Source: an uncultured Prevotellaceae bacterium | GTDB lineage: Bacteria > Bacteroidota > Bacteroidia > Bacteroidales > Bacteroidaceae | Direction of reading: 5' to 3' | Length of the DNA stretch: 50,119 bases | NCBI GenBank assembly: GCA_902769805.1 | Contig: CACXQL010000012.1 | Span: forward strand, 1 to 50,119 | Shown: piece after piece, positions 38,774 to 47,696 of the stretch | How positions within the stretch are numbered: position 1 is the stretch's first letter | How the letters are laid out: each line of letters starts with the position of its first letter | Notes under the pieces: model-generated | Database searches by the model: none | Seen by the model: only the letters and a program-made list of their open reading frames with translations | What the model was told of the DNA's origin: nothing | Position numbers and translations under genes: made by a program

Positions 38774-41700
38774 TATTCTCAGTTTTTAGGGAGTCAGTTG
38801 GAGAACTCGGAGAACTCGGAGTACTCGGAGTACTCTGAGATCTCTGAGATCTCGGAAGCCTCTGCGGAGTAGTATCCTTGAAGCGGAAGATATCCCAGAA
38901 ATGCTGGAGAGAACGGCGCCATGTGAAGCCACCGCCATATTTCTGAGTATAGCCGTCGAGCCAGTCGTAACTGTTATTCTGATAATACAAGGTAATAAAC
39001 TTGTTTGCCGTCTGGTCGAGGCGGTATTCCAATGATACATTATCGAAGAACGAGTTGTTACGCTGTTGTAACTCCGCACCTGTCGACACCTTTCCGCCTA
39101 CGGCAATCTTCAGACGGTTATTCATGAAGCGCTTCGCAAACTTAAACGAGTAGTCGGTATGAATGGCTCCCGTAGCATCGGTGGAGTTATCCATGCCGAA
39201 TGACAGGTCGAGGGTACGCAGGGCATTACCCGTTATCTGGTTGATCTCGGAGTTCAGGAACGAGCTGAGTGCCGAGTTCATGGAGAAGGCACTTGTATTA
39301 CCGTCCGCAAGATACATACCCGTCGTCAGCATCGTTACGGCAAGCTTACCACGCTGTTCCACACCCATTGCCTGTAGCTCATTATGTAACTGCATATCCT
39401 CTGGAGCATCCAGAGTGAACACCACACCCATATCATTGAGCGTCTTGGTGATGACAACGCCACAGTCGAACTCCACACTGCGCCCTACCCCATTATTGTT
39501 AGAGACAGAGGCGCGGACACGCTCTGTCGCCGTGATATTCAAGGTAGGATTCATCGGCTCACCAGTAAACTCAATATATGAACCGTCCTGAATGGTGAAG
39601 GTCTTCAACGGGATAACAGGCAGCGAGTATTTCATCTCACCATTCGACAAGGTATAGCGCCCACGCAACTGGAGGTTGTCCGCCGGCGTGTATAACATAC
39701 GCAGCGTTCCACCACCCATCAGGTCGATATAGTTGGAGTGGTCAGTATTCAGATATGCCATGACATGGGCACCCTTCGACACCTCTACCGTGAGGTCCAT
39801 ATTAAAGCCTGTAAGCGAAGGACGCTCCACGACGACCTGTGCGGTATCAGTAAAGTCTGTGAACTTCACCAGCTCCTCCAAATGATTGTCTGTTGACAGT
39901 GGGGTATCACGCAGTATATAGCTCATATCTGTTGAACCCAGCACATTCAACCGTCCCCGCATGCTCAGGTTATCCAACATTCCTTCTATCCTGCCGAAGA
40001 AATCAACGAATGCCTTACCATAGGCAATACTGTTCGGATTCTCCTTGGCTCCGATAATCTGACAGTCCCTTGCCCTCATACGGAGGCTGACCATGATACG
40101 GTCGAGGTCACCGAAATTGACACTACCCATGATAGTCAACGGGTTGTCATTATAGGCATAGACACTGAAGTTCTCAAAGAGGAGGTTAGAACCCACGATA
40201 CGGACTGGGTCGTTATCAAAGCGCAGTCGCATGCCATAGGGGATACTCACCAGATAGGAAGAATCCAGATAGATCTCACCATCCACCTGCGGCTTACCCA
40301 AGGGGCCCTTGATGGTCAGGTCGCCTTCACCATAACCTTCCAGTCCTACAATCTGATTAGGAACAAAACCGTTGACGATGGAAAGTGGGAAATGTTCCAT
40401 GGAGAACTTGGCATCCAGGGAACCTTCTCCTGCATTATAATAAGTACCTTCAAGCAGTCCTATCTCCTCATCATCCTTTAACAGACGGACTTCCACTGCA
40501 TGGGCATCATCCTCTTTCTGTAAGTACACCAACTCGGTACTGATATTACCAATAGGACTATGCTCGTATGTCATATTCTGTACTGTCATGTCACTGACCA
40601 TCGAGAAATGACCCGTCTCATGCTGTACCACATGATAGTCACCATTCAGAAGACCTGTCATGCGAGGAGCATACGGAATGACAGAGGTCACCTCATCGAG
40701 GTTGAAACGGTTCAGGCTGATGGTGATATCCTGTAATGCGGTAGGATCGCTTTCTTCTGAGTATATTTTCACACCCGTACCATCGTCGGCTATCAGGTCG
40801 ATTTTCGCCTTCACCTTCTTGTCGGCACCAAGGAACACAAAGTTATCCTTGTTCAGGTTAAACTCCTTATAACCGATGGTAGGACGCTCTGGCACCAGAT
40901 GCAGGCTGATACCGCTGTCGACCATCTCTGCCCGGGCACCGATACGGGCACCTAACTTATTACCAGAGTCATAATAGCGTACACCCATCGTGGCTCCACG
41001 CTCTTGCAAGATCCCATCAAAGAGGGCATTAAACACAAACTGCGGGTTACGCTTGTTATTGCGTATCTGTCCTCCAAAGCTCAAATGCTCCGCACGCTGT
41101 GTCAACCGGAAATTAATCGTATCCAAACGAGTACCGTCATAGACCAGTGAATGGACATAGCCGTTGCCATTGATTCCCGTCTCGGGAGAGGTCGACAGGT
41201 CAAAGAGCAAGTCCTTGAATTCGATATTCTGTCCACTCTTCAGGATGTTTGCTAAAGGATTATCTTTCTTACTCTCCACATGGAGTTTCATGACTGGCAG
41301 GAGTCGTCGAAGTGCAGGCTGGTCGATGATTTTCTTGTCATACTGCGCCAACGCTGAGTCTGTCAGGGTCGTAAACTGCTGCATGACCCGTTCATAATCA
41401 CCACTGGCATCCACCTTTACGATGAAGTCACCACTCTGTATACGGGCATAGGTGGTATCGGGACGAAGATTAATCAGGAGACCTATATCCTCCGGACGGT
41501 AAGTCTTAACGGAGTCGCGGATGGTCAGGTCGCTAAAGAAACCAGAGAGATAGTAGTTCTTATCCAGGTCTGTAGTCACATCCACATGTCCACAGAGTCC
41601 GATAGTCAAGGGGTTGTCGACCAAACGCAGCTGGTAGAGGTCTAACTGTGCCATATCTGCAGTCATTGTTCCACTCAGCTTTTTCTTGTCCATCAACGCG

Positions 41701-43415
41701 TCAAGACTAACAGTTCCGTTCAATAGTTCGTTATCTCCTGTCAGGTTGGCAAAGATGCGTCCGTTATGGATGTCAGCCGTTGCCGTCATATTGTTCAAAT
41801 GATAAACGCCATAGTCCAGATGATGGATCTTCGCATCAGCAACAAGAGTCGTCCGAGGAGAGAAGATATCCGTCCCCTGCCCTTTCGCTGTCACATCGGC
41901 TGAGACGGTATAGATGGAGTCATGAGGCATAAAGTGATGGATGTTCAGGTCTTGTATCTTCAGATTCGCATCATAGCGCATCGCGTCGGCATTGAAGTTG
42001 CCTTTGGCTTTCACCACTCCTTTTCCTTCACGCATGACGACATCTGCAAAATACTGGGAACCATCTGCCCTGACAAGTCCTTCTGCAGTAATACCACGAG
42101 GAATACGGTAGTCGCGCTGGATATCCTTTGGAAGCATACCTGTGACAAAGCTAAGGTCTTCCGTTCTTGCCTTGAACTGTATCTTGGCGCGCAAGCGCTT
42201 GGGGTCTGTCACATTGGCGGCAAAGCCTGTGGCATTTGCATGGAAGGCAGTAGGCAGTGACACATCGAGTCCATCGAACTCCATATAATCCATATTACCA
42301 TTGACAGAACCTTTGACACTCAACGGATAGTTAGGCCAGCGTTGCTGGAAGGACTGAGGCATACCACCCATGAAACGCATGAGGTCTTGTTTACCTAACT
42401 GGGCATTCATGCGCATACGCATCTTCCCAGGGTCTATCACGTCCATGAGGGAGAGGGGCATATCCAGTTCCATGTCGATATCAGAATCGGGGGTCTTCAG
42501 GTGGAGGCCAGGCAATCTGATCTTACCATTCTCCATCGCCACAGTACCTGTCAGGTCGGTTACCTGCAACCCACTCTTCTCCCTTAACTGTACCGTTCGC
42601 ATCACCAGGCGTGCCGTAGGGTCATGATAATAGATAGAGTCGATACCGATATTCAAATGCTGAAGGTCTATATGGTTATAATCTAATCCATCAATACGGG
42701 GCTCATAGTTCTGGTCATACTGCAGACTGCCGTTCTCCCAGTCAAGGGATGCGACCTTATAGGTCTGTGTCTCAAGGTTAATATCTCCCTCACGGGCAAC
42801 CAGTGAGCCAAAATGGGCAGCGACACTCATCGTATCACCTGGCATGTGGAATGCAACATCTGAGCGTATAATACTCAGACTGTCGGCGAATATCTTCCAA
42901 CGGTTCTCAGAAGTTGTCGTATCCTCTGGCACACTGTCGTTCAAGGCAATATCCACACGTGCCTCTTCCAAACGGGCACCATTCACTTCAACGGTCTGCT
43001 TGTCCAAGTCAATGCCTTTGCTGGATAAGGAGAGACGCTTGAACTGTCCTTTCACATGTGCCGCCTCCACAAACTGAGCGGTATTGAACTTGACATTGTT
43101 GACTTCCAGTTCTTCAATGATGACCTTATTCTTGAACAGCGGCATCAACTGCACATCAACCACCATACGCTCTACATCGGCAATGGTGTCTGGCTGCTGG
43201 ATAATATGAAAACCGTCAATACCTAAGTCAAGAGGAAAAGAAAGATTCACGTGGTCAACAGTGATTTGCATACCTGTCTTTTCCGATGCAATAGCTGCTA
43301 CCTTATCTACCGCCCAGTTCTGTACAGGAGGAAGATAAAGCAACAACGTCAGTATCAGAAACAGCAGAACGGGACTTAAAAGGATGCCCAGTATCCACCA
43401 GAATGCTTTCTTCAT
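38760..43415 (-). CDS. tamB: TamB-type inner-membrane translocation/assembly protein
   Basis: A 1551-residue AsmA/TamB-family protein spanning the periplasm. One N-terminal transmembrane helix (WWILGILLSPVLLFLILTLLLYLP) is followed by the AsmA-like start (ASEKTGMQITVDHVNLSFPLDLGIDGF) and a very long beta-rich region expected to form a hydrophobic groove. The C-terminal DUF490/TamB domain (roughly residues 1100-1490) contains GEGDLTIKGPLGKPQVDGEIYLDSSYL, GRYTLSNGEMKYSLPVIPLKTFTIQDGSYIEFTGEPMNPTLNITATERVRA and LDLSFGMDN. The last ~35 residues are Ser/Pro/Gln tripeptides encoded by a 9-bp minisatellite just before the stop. It overlaps tamL by 14 bp. A weak promoter-like TTACTTTG lies at 43441-43448. 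Confidence 0.93.
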   Translation of the reverse strand: MKKAFWWILGILLSPVLLFLILTLLLYLPPVQNWAVDKVAAIASEKTGMQITVDHVNLSFPLDLGIDGFHIIQQPDTIADVERMVVDVQLMPLFKNKVIIEELEVNNVKFNTAQFVEAAHVKGQFKRLSLSSKGIDLDKQTVEVNGARLEEARVDIALNDSVPEDTTTSENRWKIFADSLSIIRSDVAFHMPGDTMSVAAHFGSLVAREGDINLETQTYKVASLDWENGSLQYDQNYEPRIDGLDYNHIDLQHLNIGIDSIYYHDPTARLVMRTVQLREKSGLQVTDLTGTVAMENGKIRLPGLHLKTPDSDIDMELDMPLSLMDVIDPGKMRMRMNAQLGKQDLMRFMGGMPQSFQQRWPNYPLSVKGSVNGNMDYMEFDGLDVSLPTAFHANATGFAANVTDPKRLRAKIQFKARTEDLSFVTGMLPKDIQRDYRIPRGITAEGLVRADGSQYFADVVMREGKGVVKAKGNFNADAMRYDANLKIQDLNIHHFMPHDSIYTVSADVTAKGQGTDIFSPRTTLVADAKIHHLDYGVYHLNNMTATADIHNGRIFANLTGDNELLNGTVSLDALMDKKKLSGTMTADMAQLDLYQLRLVDNPLTIGLCGHVDVTTDLDKNYYLSGFFSDLTIRDSVKTYRPEDIGLLINLRPDTTYARIQSGDFIVKVDASGDYERVMQQFTTLTDSALAQYDKKIIDQPALRRLLPVMKLHVESKKDNPLANILKSGQNIEFKDLLFDLSTSPETGINGNGYVHSLVYDGTRLDTINFRLTQRAEHLSFGGQIRNNKRNPQFVFNALFDGILQERGATMGVRYYDSGNKLGARIGARAEMVDSGISLHLVPERPTIGYKEFNLNKDNFVFLGADKKVKAKIDLIADDGTGVKIYSEESDPTALQDITISLNRFNLDEVTSVIPYAPRMTGLLNGDYHVVQHETGHFSMVSDMTVQNMTYEHSPIGNISTELVYLQKEDDAHAVEVRLLKDDEEIGLLEGTYYNAGEGSLDAKFSMEHFPLSIVNGFVPNQIVGLEGYGEGDLTIKGPLGKPQVDGEIYLDSSYLVSIPYGMRLRFDNDPVRIVGSNLLFENFSVYAYNDNPLTIMGSVNFGDLDRIMVSLRMRARDCQIIGAKENPNSIAYGKAFVDFFGRIEGMLDNLSMRGRLNVLGSTDMSYILRDTPLSTDNHLEELVKFTDFTDTAQVVVERPSLTGFNMDLTVEVSKGAHVMAYLNTDHSNYIDLMGGGTLRMLYTPADNLQLRGRYTLSNGEMKYSLPVIPLKTFTIQDGSYIEFTGEPMNPTLNITATERVRASVSNNNGVGRSVEFDCGVVITKTLNDMGVVFTLDAPEDMQLHNELQAMGVEQRGKLAVTMLTTGMYLADGNTSAFSMNSALSSFLNSEINQITGNALRTLDLSFGMDNSTDATGAIHTDYSFKFAKRFMNNRLKIAVGGKVSTGAELQQRNNSFFDNVSLEYRLDQTANKFITLYYQNNSYDWLDGYTQKYGGGFTWRRSLQHFWDIFRFKDTTPQRLPRSQRSQSTPSTPSSPSSPTDSLKTENNETK
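38796..38867. repeat. 9-bp minisatellite at the tamB 3' end
   Basis: About eight units around ACTCGGAGT/ACTCTGAGA, in 9-bp phase from 38796. It is translated as SQR, SQS, TPS, SPS tripeptides. The consensus equals that of the array in the ABC-F gene at 20954-21016. Confidence 0.92.
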
Positions 43416-43471
43416 GCCACGTAGCTTTGCATATCAGATGCAAAGTAAGTAAAAATATCGGAAATACGAAA

Positions 43472-44149
43472 CTATTTATCCGAAAAAATGATGTTTTGCC
43501 ATAGATTATCCTGCGGCAATGGGGAATCTATGACAATATGCTCCTTGGATACAGGATGAATGAAGTCCAGACGACGGGCAAGCAAAGAGATACTCCCGTC
43601 TGGGTTACTGCGCTTCGCACCATACTTCAAATCGCCCTTGATGGGACAGTCGATGGCTGCGAGCTGAGAACGAATCTGATGATGACGCCCTGTCAACAGA
43701 ATGACTTCCAGAAGGTAATAATGCTCCGACTGACCTATCAGACGATATTTTAATATCGCCTTCTTTGAATGAGGCACTTCATGGTAATAGACATATGTCT
43801 TGTTCTTCTCCTCATTGCGCACCAACCAGTGTTCCAGGGTATCTTCCTCTTCTTCTGGCTTACTCTGCACAACAGCCCAATAGGTCTTATGTATATCCCC
43901 GTTGCGGAACATATCGTTCAAACGACGTAACGCTTTGGAGGTACGCGCAAACATGACCAACCCACTGACAGGACGGTCTAACCTATGGACAACGCCTAAG
44001 AACACCATACCTGGTTTGGCATATTTCTCCTTGATATATGCCTTTACCTTTTCAGAGAGTGGAGTATCGCCAGTCTTGTCGCCCTGCACGATCTCTCCAC
44101 TCTCCTTATATACTATAATAATATGATTGTCCTCGTAGACTACCTTCAT
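43472..44149 (-). CDS. RluA-family pseudouridine synthase
   Basis: A 225-residue RNA pseudouridine synthase. It has VVYEDNHIIIVYKESGEIVQ, the catalytic motif VVHRLDRPVSGLVMFART with Asp58, EVILLTGRHHQIRSQLAAIDCPIKGDLKYGA, and SLLARRLDFIHPVSKE. It lacks the N-terminal S4 domain found in RluC/RluD, so it resembles the short RluA-type enzymes; the target position (rRNA or tRNA) is not predictable. It lies 10 bp after the DUF4923 lipoprotein gene and probably shares the transcript that starts at the TetR gene. Confidence 0.93.
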   Translation of the reverse strand: MKVVYEDNHIIIVYKESGEIVQGDKTGDTPLSEKVKAYIKEKYAKPGMVFLGVVHRLDRPVSGLVMFARTSKALRRLNDMFRNGDIHKTYWAVVQSKPEEEEDTLEHWLVRNEEKNKTYVYYHEVPHSKKAILKYRLIGQSEHYYLLEVILLTGRHHQIRSQLAAIDCPIKGDLKYGAKRSNPDGSISLLARRLDFIHPVSKEHIVIDSPLPQDNLWQNIIFSDK

Positions 44150-44159
44150 TCAAGAAAAA

Positions 44160-44771
44160 CTACTGTTTCATGTCGAAGCCAAGACGGACACCTTCATAAT
44201 TCTTACTGAGCTCACCAACCTTCTGGACAGTACTGTTACCACTCATCGCCGCAAGAACCTGAAGGACATTCAGCAATTTCTTCGACTCGAATAGCAGCGA
44301 TATGCCGCCGTATTCCCGCTTAGCATAGCAGTTGATGGTTATCAGCATCCCTTTCATCGTAACTTTGGCTGTACTCTCTTCCAATGTCCAGTTGCCACTG
44401 AAATTGGTACCGCCGATACATGCCTTGAAGGTCTTGTCCTCTTTGAACGTGACATAGGTGTTCTGTGCCGTGAGTCCTGTCTTCTGGAAATAGGGTTCCA
44501 ACTCTTGCTCTATCTTGGTAGCAGCCACCTCACCACCTGCCTTGGCAAGCAGGTTCTCACTGGTGAAGGCGCAACCTGGTCCATTGTATTTCCAAGTACC
44601 AACGAGTCCACGCTGAGTGACCTTATCCATACCGATGACACTGGTGAAAGCGTTGGCAATAGTACCTCCACTACCAATGGTCTGAAGCAGTGTACCAGCT
44701 CCACAAGAGGCGAGTATCATCCCTGCCGTTAACAGGCATATAGCAAGAAAAGGTTTCTTGGATGTCTTCAT
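44160..44771 (-). CDS. DUF4923-family lipoprotein
   Basis: A 203-residue lipoprotein with lipobox ILASCGAG. The mature part matches DUF4923, a Bacteroidetes family: LVGTWKYNGPGCAFTSENLLAKAGGEVAATKIEQEL, then YVTFKEDKTFKACIGGTNFSGNWTLEESTAKVTMKGM. This is a lipocalin-like pattern of a small exported beta-barrel. No function is known. It sits between fabG (12 bp) and the pseudouridine synthase gene. Confidence 0.87.
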   Translation of the reverse strand: MKTSKKPFLAICLLTAGMILASCGAGTLLQTIGSGGTIANAFTSVIGMDKVTQRGLVGTWKYNGPGCAFTSENLLAKAGGEVAATKIEQELEPYFQKTGLTAQNTYVTFKEDKTFKACIGGTNFSGNWTLEESTAKVTMKGMLITINCYAKREYGGISLLFESKKLLNVLQVLAAMSGNSTVQKVGELSKNYEGVRLGFDMKQ

Positions 44772-44783
44772 AGCCGCTGCGAC

Positions 44784-45521
44784 TTACATATTCATACCAC
44801 CGTCTACCTGGATGACCTGTCCGCTAACATAGCTCGACATATCTGAAGCAAGGAAAGTGGCTACATTGGCAATATCTTCCACCTGACCGCCACGGCGAAG
44901 AGGAATCTTATTGATCCACTCCTTACGGATATCATCAGGCAGAGCCTGGGTCATTGCGGTATCAATGAAACCTGGGGCAATAGCATTGGCACGGATACCT
45001 TTGGGACCCATCTCCTGACCAATACTCTTGGCAAGAGCAATCAGGCCAGCCTTCGATGCGGCATAGTTCGCCTGTCCGGCATTACCATGAACACCAACTA
45101 CAGATGCCATATTGATGATGCTACCACCACGCTGACGCATCATTACAGGAACACAGGCATGAATGAAGTTGAAAGCTGATTTCAGGTTAACGGCAATCAC
45201 GGCATCCCACTGCTGCTCTGTCATACGAAGCATCAGACCGTCTTTCGTGATACCTGCGTTATTCACCAGAATATCAATACTACCAAACTCCTCTTTCACA
45301 GCCTTCACCACATCCTCTGTCTGAGCAAAATCAGCAGCATTAGAAGCATAACTCTTGGCTTTGACACCCTTGGCAGCAATCTCTTTCTCTGTTTCCTCAT
45401 TCACCTCCAAGTCAGTGAACGCGATGTTTGCGCCTTCCTCGGCAAACTTCAATGCAATGGCTTTTCCAATACCACGTGCAGCACCTGTAATCAGGGCTGT
45501 CTTACCTTGTAATAATCCCAT
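44784..45521 (-). CDS. fabG: 3-oxoacyl-ACP reductase FabG
   Basis: A 245-residue short-chain dehydrogenase that reduces 3-oxoacyl-ACP with NADPH in fatty-acid elongation. It has the TGAARGIG cofactor loop (residues 12-19), NNAGITKDGLMLRMTEQQWDAV typical of FabG, the catalytic Ser in INMASVVGVHGNAGQANYAASKAG with the YxxxK pair, NAIAPGFIDTAMT, and the C-terminal GQVIQVDGGMNM. It follows the TetR gene after 23 bp, which suggests the regulator controls it. Confidence 0.95.
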   Translation of the reverse strand: MGLLQGKTALITGAARGIGKAIALKFAEEGANIAFTDLEVNEETEKEIAAKGVKAKSYASNAADFAQTEDVVKAVKEEFGSIDILVNNAGITKDGLMLRMTEQQWDAVIAVNLKSAFNFIHACVPVMMRQRGGSIINMASVVGVHGNAGQANYAASKAGLIALAKSIGQEMGPKGIRANAIAPGFIDTAMTQALPDDIRKEWINKIPLRRGGQVEDIANVATFLASDMSSYVSGQVIQVDGGMNM

Positions 45522-45544
45522 AATACTTGTTTATTTTAAATATA

Positions 45545-46144
45545 TTAATTATTCTTGATAGTAATATGTCCCAAGGCACCATAGACAAACTTGGCAACCT
45601 GAGGTTTGGTGGCTTCCTCTGAGAGACCATGAGCAATACGTCCATAAATATAAGGCACTTCAAGTCCCTTGATGCAATAGTGGGTGATATTAGCCACCAA
45701 CTCTACATTGTCAATATCAAACTCACCGTCTTCCTTGCCTTCACGAAACACTTTGCAGAAAAGCTCAATCTCCGCGGCATCAAAACTCTTGCGTACTTTC
45801 TCCACCATCCAGATGTTACGGAAAAACTCAGCACGAAGATTACCATTGCGCACCACCGTCTCACGAATCATATTCAAATGGGTATAGATCAACTCCACCA
45901 CCTTGTCCTGAGGACGGATCTTTCGTGCAGCAACTTCATCGAGCTTATCAGACAAACGTTCCAACTCACCCTCGATGACAGCATAATAGATATCCTCCTT
46001 AGATTTGAAATAGGTATAGAGGGTACGACGTCCCTTGCCCGAAGCAAGAGCAATGTCATTCATCGTCGTATTCTCCATTCCGTTCTTGGCAAACAACTGG
46101 CGTGCCACATCAACCAATTTCTGTCTGGTCTTTGATATAGACAT
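45545..46144 (-). CDS. TetR-family transcription regulator
   Basis: A 199-residue regulator. The N-terminal helix-turn-helix reads LVDVARQLFAKNGMENTTMNDIALASGKGRRTLYTYFKSKEDIYYAVIEGE, a textbook TetR domain. The C-terminal part is a helical ligand or dimer domain with no identifiable ligand. I start at MSISKTRQK; the promoter lies just upstream. Being first in a likely operon with fabG, it may adjust fatty-acid synthesis in response to a lipid-related ligand, as FapR- or FabR-like regulators do elsewhere; this is inference. Confidence 0.9.
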   Translation of the reverse strand: MSISKTRQKLVDVARQLFAKNGMENTTMNDIALASGKGRRTLYTYFKSKEDIYYAVIEGELERLSDKLDEVAARKIRPQDKVVELIYTHLNMIRETVVRNGNLRAEFFRNIWMVEKVRKSFDAAEIELFCKVFREGKEDGEFDIDNVELVANITHYCIKGLEVPYIYGRIAHGLSEEATKPQVAKFVYGALGHITIKNN

Positions 46145-46194
46145 CTTTCTATCCTCCCAAATGTTTTCGTATTGCACATTACAAATACAGTGTG

Positions 46195-46226
46195 CAAAAT
46201 TAGGAAATACTTTTCAAACATGCAAA
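46195..46226 (-). promoter_or_regulatory. Promoter of the TetR-fabG operon
   Basis: TTTG, 20 nt, TAATTTTG on the minus strand, about 50 bp before the start. The overlapping ATTGCACA/TGTGCAAA inverted repeat (46172-46199) straddles the expected start site and could be the operator. Confidence 0.7.
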
Positions 46227-46282
46227 TAAATTGAAGAAAAACATGAAGAAAACACGCTGAATACAAAAAAATAGTATAAATA

Positions 46283-46314
46283 TTTGGATATTTCGGAAAA
46301 TAGTCGTACCTTTG
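46283..46314 (+). promoter_or_regulatory. Promoter of the initiator tRNA gene
   Basis: TTTG, 20 nt, TACCTTTG, 21 bp before the tRNA. Confidence 0.85.
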
Positions 46315-46335
46315 CAGCCGCAAAAGAGAAATGAT

Positions 46336-46408
46336 CGCGGAGTGGAGCAGTTGGTAGCTCGCCAGGCTCATAACCTGGAGGTCGCATGTTCGAGTCCTGC
46401 CTCCGCAA
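46336..46408 (+). tRNA. Initiator tRNA-fMet (anticodon CAT)
   Basis: A full cloverleaf. The acceptor GCGGAG/CTCCGC is preceded by an unpaired C1 opposite A72, the bacterial initiator hallmark. It has a D arm GAGC...GCTC, an anticodon arm CCAGG-CTCATAA-CCTGG and a T loop TTCGAGT. CCA is not encoded (ACA follows). Two oddities: A29:T41 replaces one of the usual three G:C pairs of initiator anticodon stems, and the T arm GCATG/CCTGC has one T.C mismatch. A tyrosine integrase lies just downstream, so the 3' half may be the phage attachment site. Confidence 0.95.
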
Positions 46409-46413
46409 CAAAG

Positions 46414-46452
46414 AAGGTCGCCAAGTCCTATATAATAAGGGACGGCGACCTT
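46414..46452 (+). terminator. Hairpin after the tRNA, possible terminator
   Basis: AAGGTCGCC (46414-46422) pairs with GGCGACCTT (46444-46452) in a 9-bp stem with a 21-nt loop and only a short T run. It could equally be integrase-related, because it lies between the tRNA and the integrase. Confidence 0.5.
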
Positions 46453-46529
46453 TCCGGGTTTAATACTCGGACAAAATTAGGACAAATATTCACGTATGCG
46501 TTGGTTGTCTGACAACAAACGTAAAAAAA

Positions 46530-47696
46530 ATGTTTTCCAAAAAGAAGAGCGAAAAGTTTTATTTTAAAGTGGTTGACTTCATCCCTCCCCAGAGGCATGA
46601 AGGAAAGGAGAATTATGTGTGGTTCTCTCAGGTAGACCCGATGACGGGAAGGATGAAGCGTAAGAAGTACATGCTTGACCGTTTCAAGCCGGGCAGGGAA
46701 CGCGACATCGTAGCCAACAGGATCATCGCCAACATCTATAATCAAGTAAGCCAGGGGTGGAACGTGTGGGCACCGGAGAACTCGTCAAGGAGTGATGCTC
46801 GCGTCGACGAGGTTCTCGAGCGTTATCGCCTATACCTTATTAATATATATAAGAAGGATATCCTGAAGCGGAAGACATTCCTTGACTACACCTCACGTCT
46901 GAAGATCTTCTGTGAGTACATCACCGAGGGTATCAACCCTGTAAGCTACTGCTATCAGATGGACCAGGCTTTCTTCGTCGACTTCCTGGACTACCTCCTC
47001 CTTGACCGCGACCTTTCGCCGAAATCGAGGAACAACTACCGTACATGGTGCAGCACCCTGTGTTCTTGGCTCGTAGACAAAAGGTACCTCCTGGAGAATC
47101 CCGTGCAGTATATCCACCAGCTGCCGGAACACGGAAAGTTCCGCCAGCCTCTGGAGCACGAGGACCTCCGCCGTCTCGGCAGGTATCTCGCCGAGAACAA
47201 CAGGCATTTCCTGCTGGCGGTCATGATGGAGTACTGTACCGCCATCCGTCCGACGGAACTCAGTTTCATCAAGCTGGATGATATCAGCATCAAGGAGGGC
47301 AGCGTCTTCGTCTCCAGTCAGATATCGAAGAACCGCCGTGACGGAAAGATCAAGCTGCCTAACCGCGTCATCCGCCTGATGCTCGACCTGCACACCTTCG
47401 ACCATCCCGGATGCAGCTATCTGTTCGGCAGCGGTTTCATACCTTCGGAGAAGAGGCAGGATCCCCGGCATTTCACGCAGGAGTTCAACCGCTGCCGCGA
47501 GGCTCTCGGCTTCCCCAAGACCTACCAGTTCTACTCTTTGAAGGACTCGGGTCTGAGGGACATCGCCAACAGTGTTGGAATAGAGGTTGCGCAGAAGCAG
47601 GCGCGTCACAGCAGCGTTGCCACCACCAACCAGTATCTGCAGGGAAGGGGGATGAAGGTCTACGACGTCCTGGCGGACTTCGAAGGGTACCTATAG
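46530..47696 (+). CDS. Prophage tyrosine integrase
   Basis: A 388-residue tyrosine recombinase that would insert the element at the adjacent tRNA. The N-terminal arm-binding and SAM-like domain (RKTFLDYTSRLKIFCEYI, LSPKSRNNYRTWCSTLCSWL) precedes the catalytic domain: Arg240 in YCTAIRPTELSFIKLDDI, a second box where Tyr-Ser-Leu-Lys338 stands in place of the usual His-x-x-Arg, RHSSVATTNQYL with His near 361, and nucleophile Tyr369. The start is an ATG after an A-rich run, with no Shine-Dalgarno motif. Its codon use is richer in G and C at third positions than the chromosomal genes to the left. Its 3' end overlaps the opposite-strand phage gene by 6 bp. Confidence 0.92.
   Translation: MFSKKKSEKFYFKVVDFIPPQRHEGKENYVWFSQVDPMTGRMKRKKYMLDRFKPGRERDIVANRIIANIYNQVSQGWNVWAPENSSRSDARVDEVLERYRLYLINIYKKDILKRKTFLDYTSRLKIFCEYITEGINPVSYCYQMDQAFFVDFLDYLLLDRDLSPKSRNNYRTWCSTLCSWLVDKRYLLENPVQYIHQLPEHGKFRQPLEHEDLRRLGRYLAENNRHFLLAVMMEYCTAIRPTELSFIKLDDISIKEGSVFVSSQISKNRRDGKIKLPNRVIRLMLDLHTFDHPGCSYLFGSGFIPSEKRQDPRHFTQEFNRCREALGFPKTYQFYSLKDSGLRDIANSVGIEVAQKQARHSSVATTNQYLQGRGMKVYDVLADFEGYL

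Noticed and set aside
46893-47609. A 238-codon frame opposite the prophage integrase
   Set aside because: The integrase frame shows catalytic motifs; the antisense frame has none and owes its length to GC-rich third positions.
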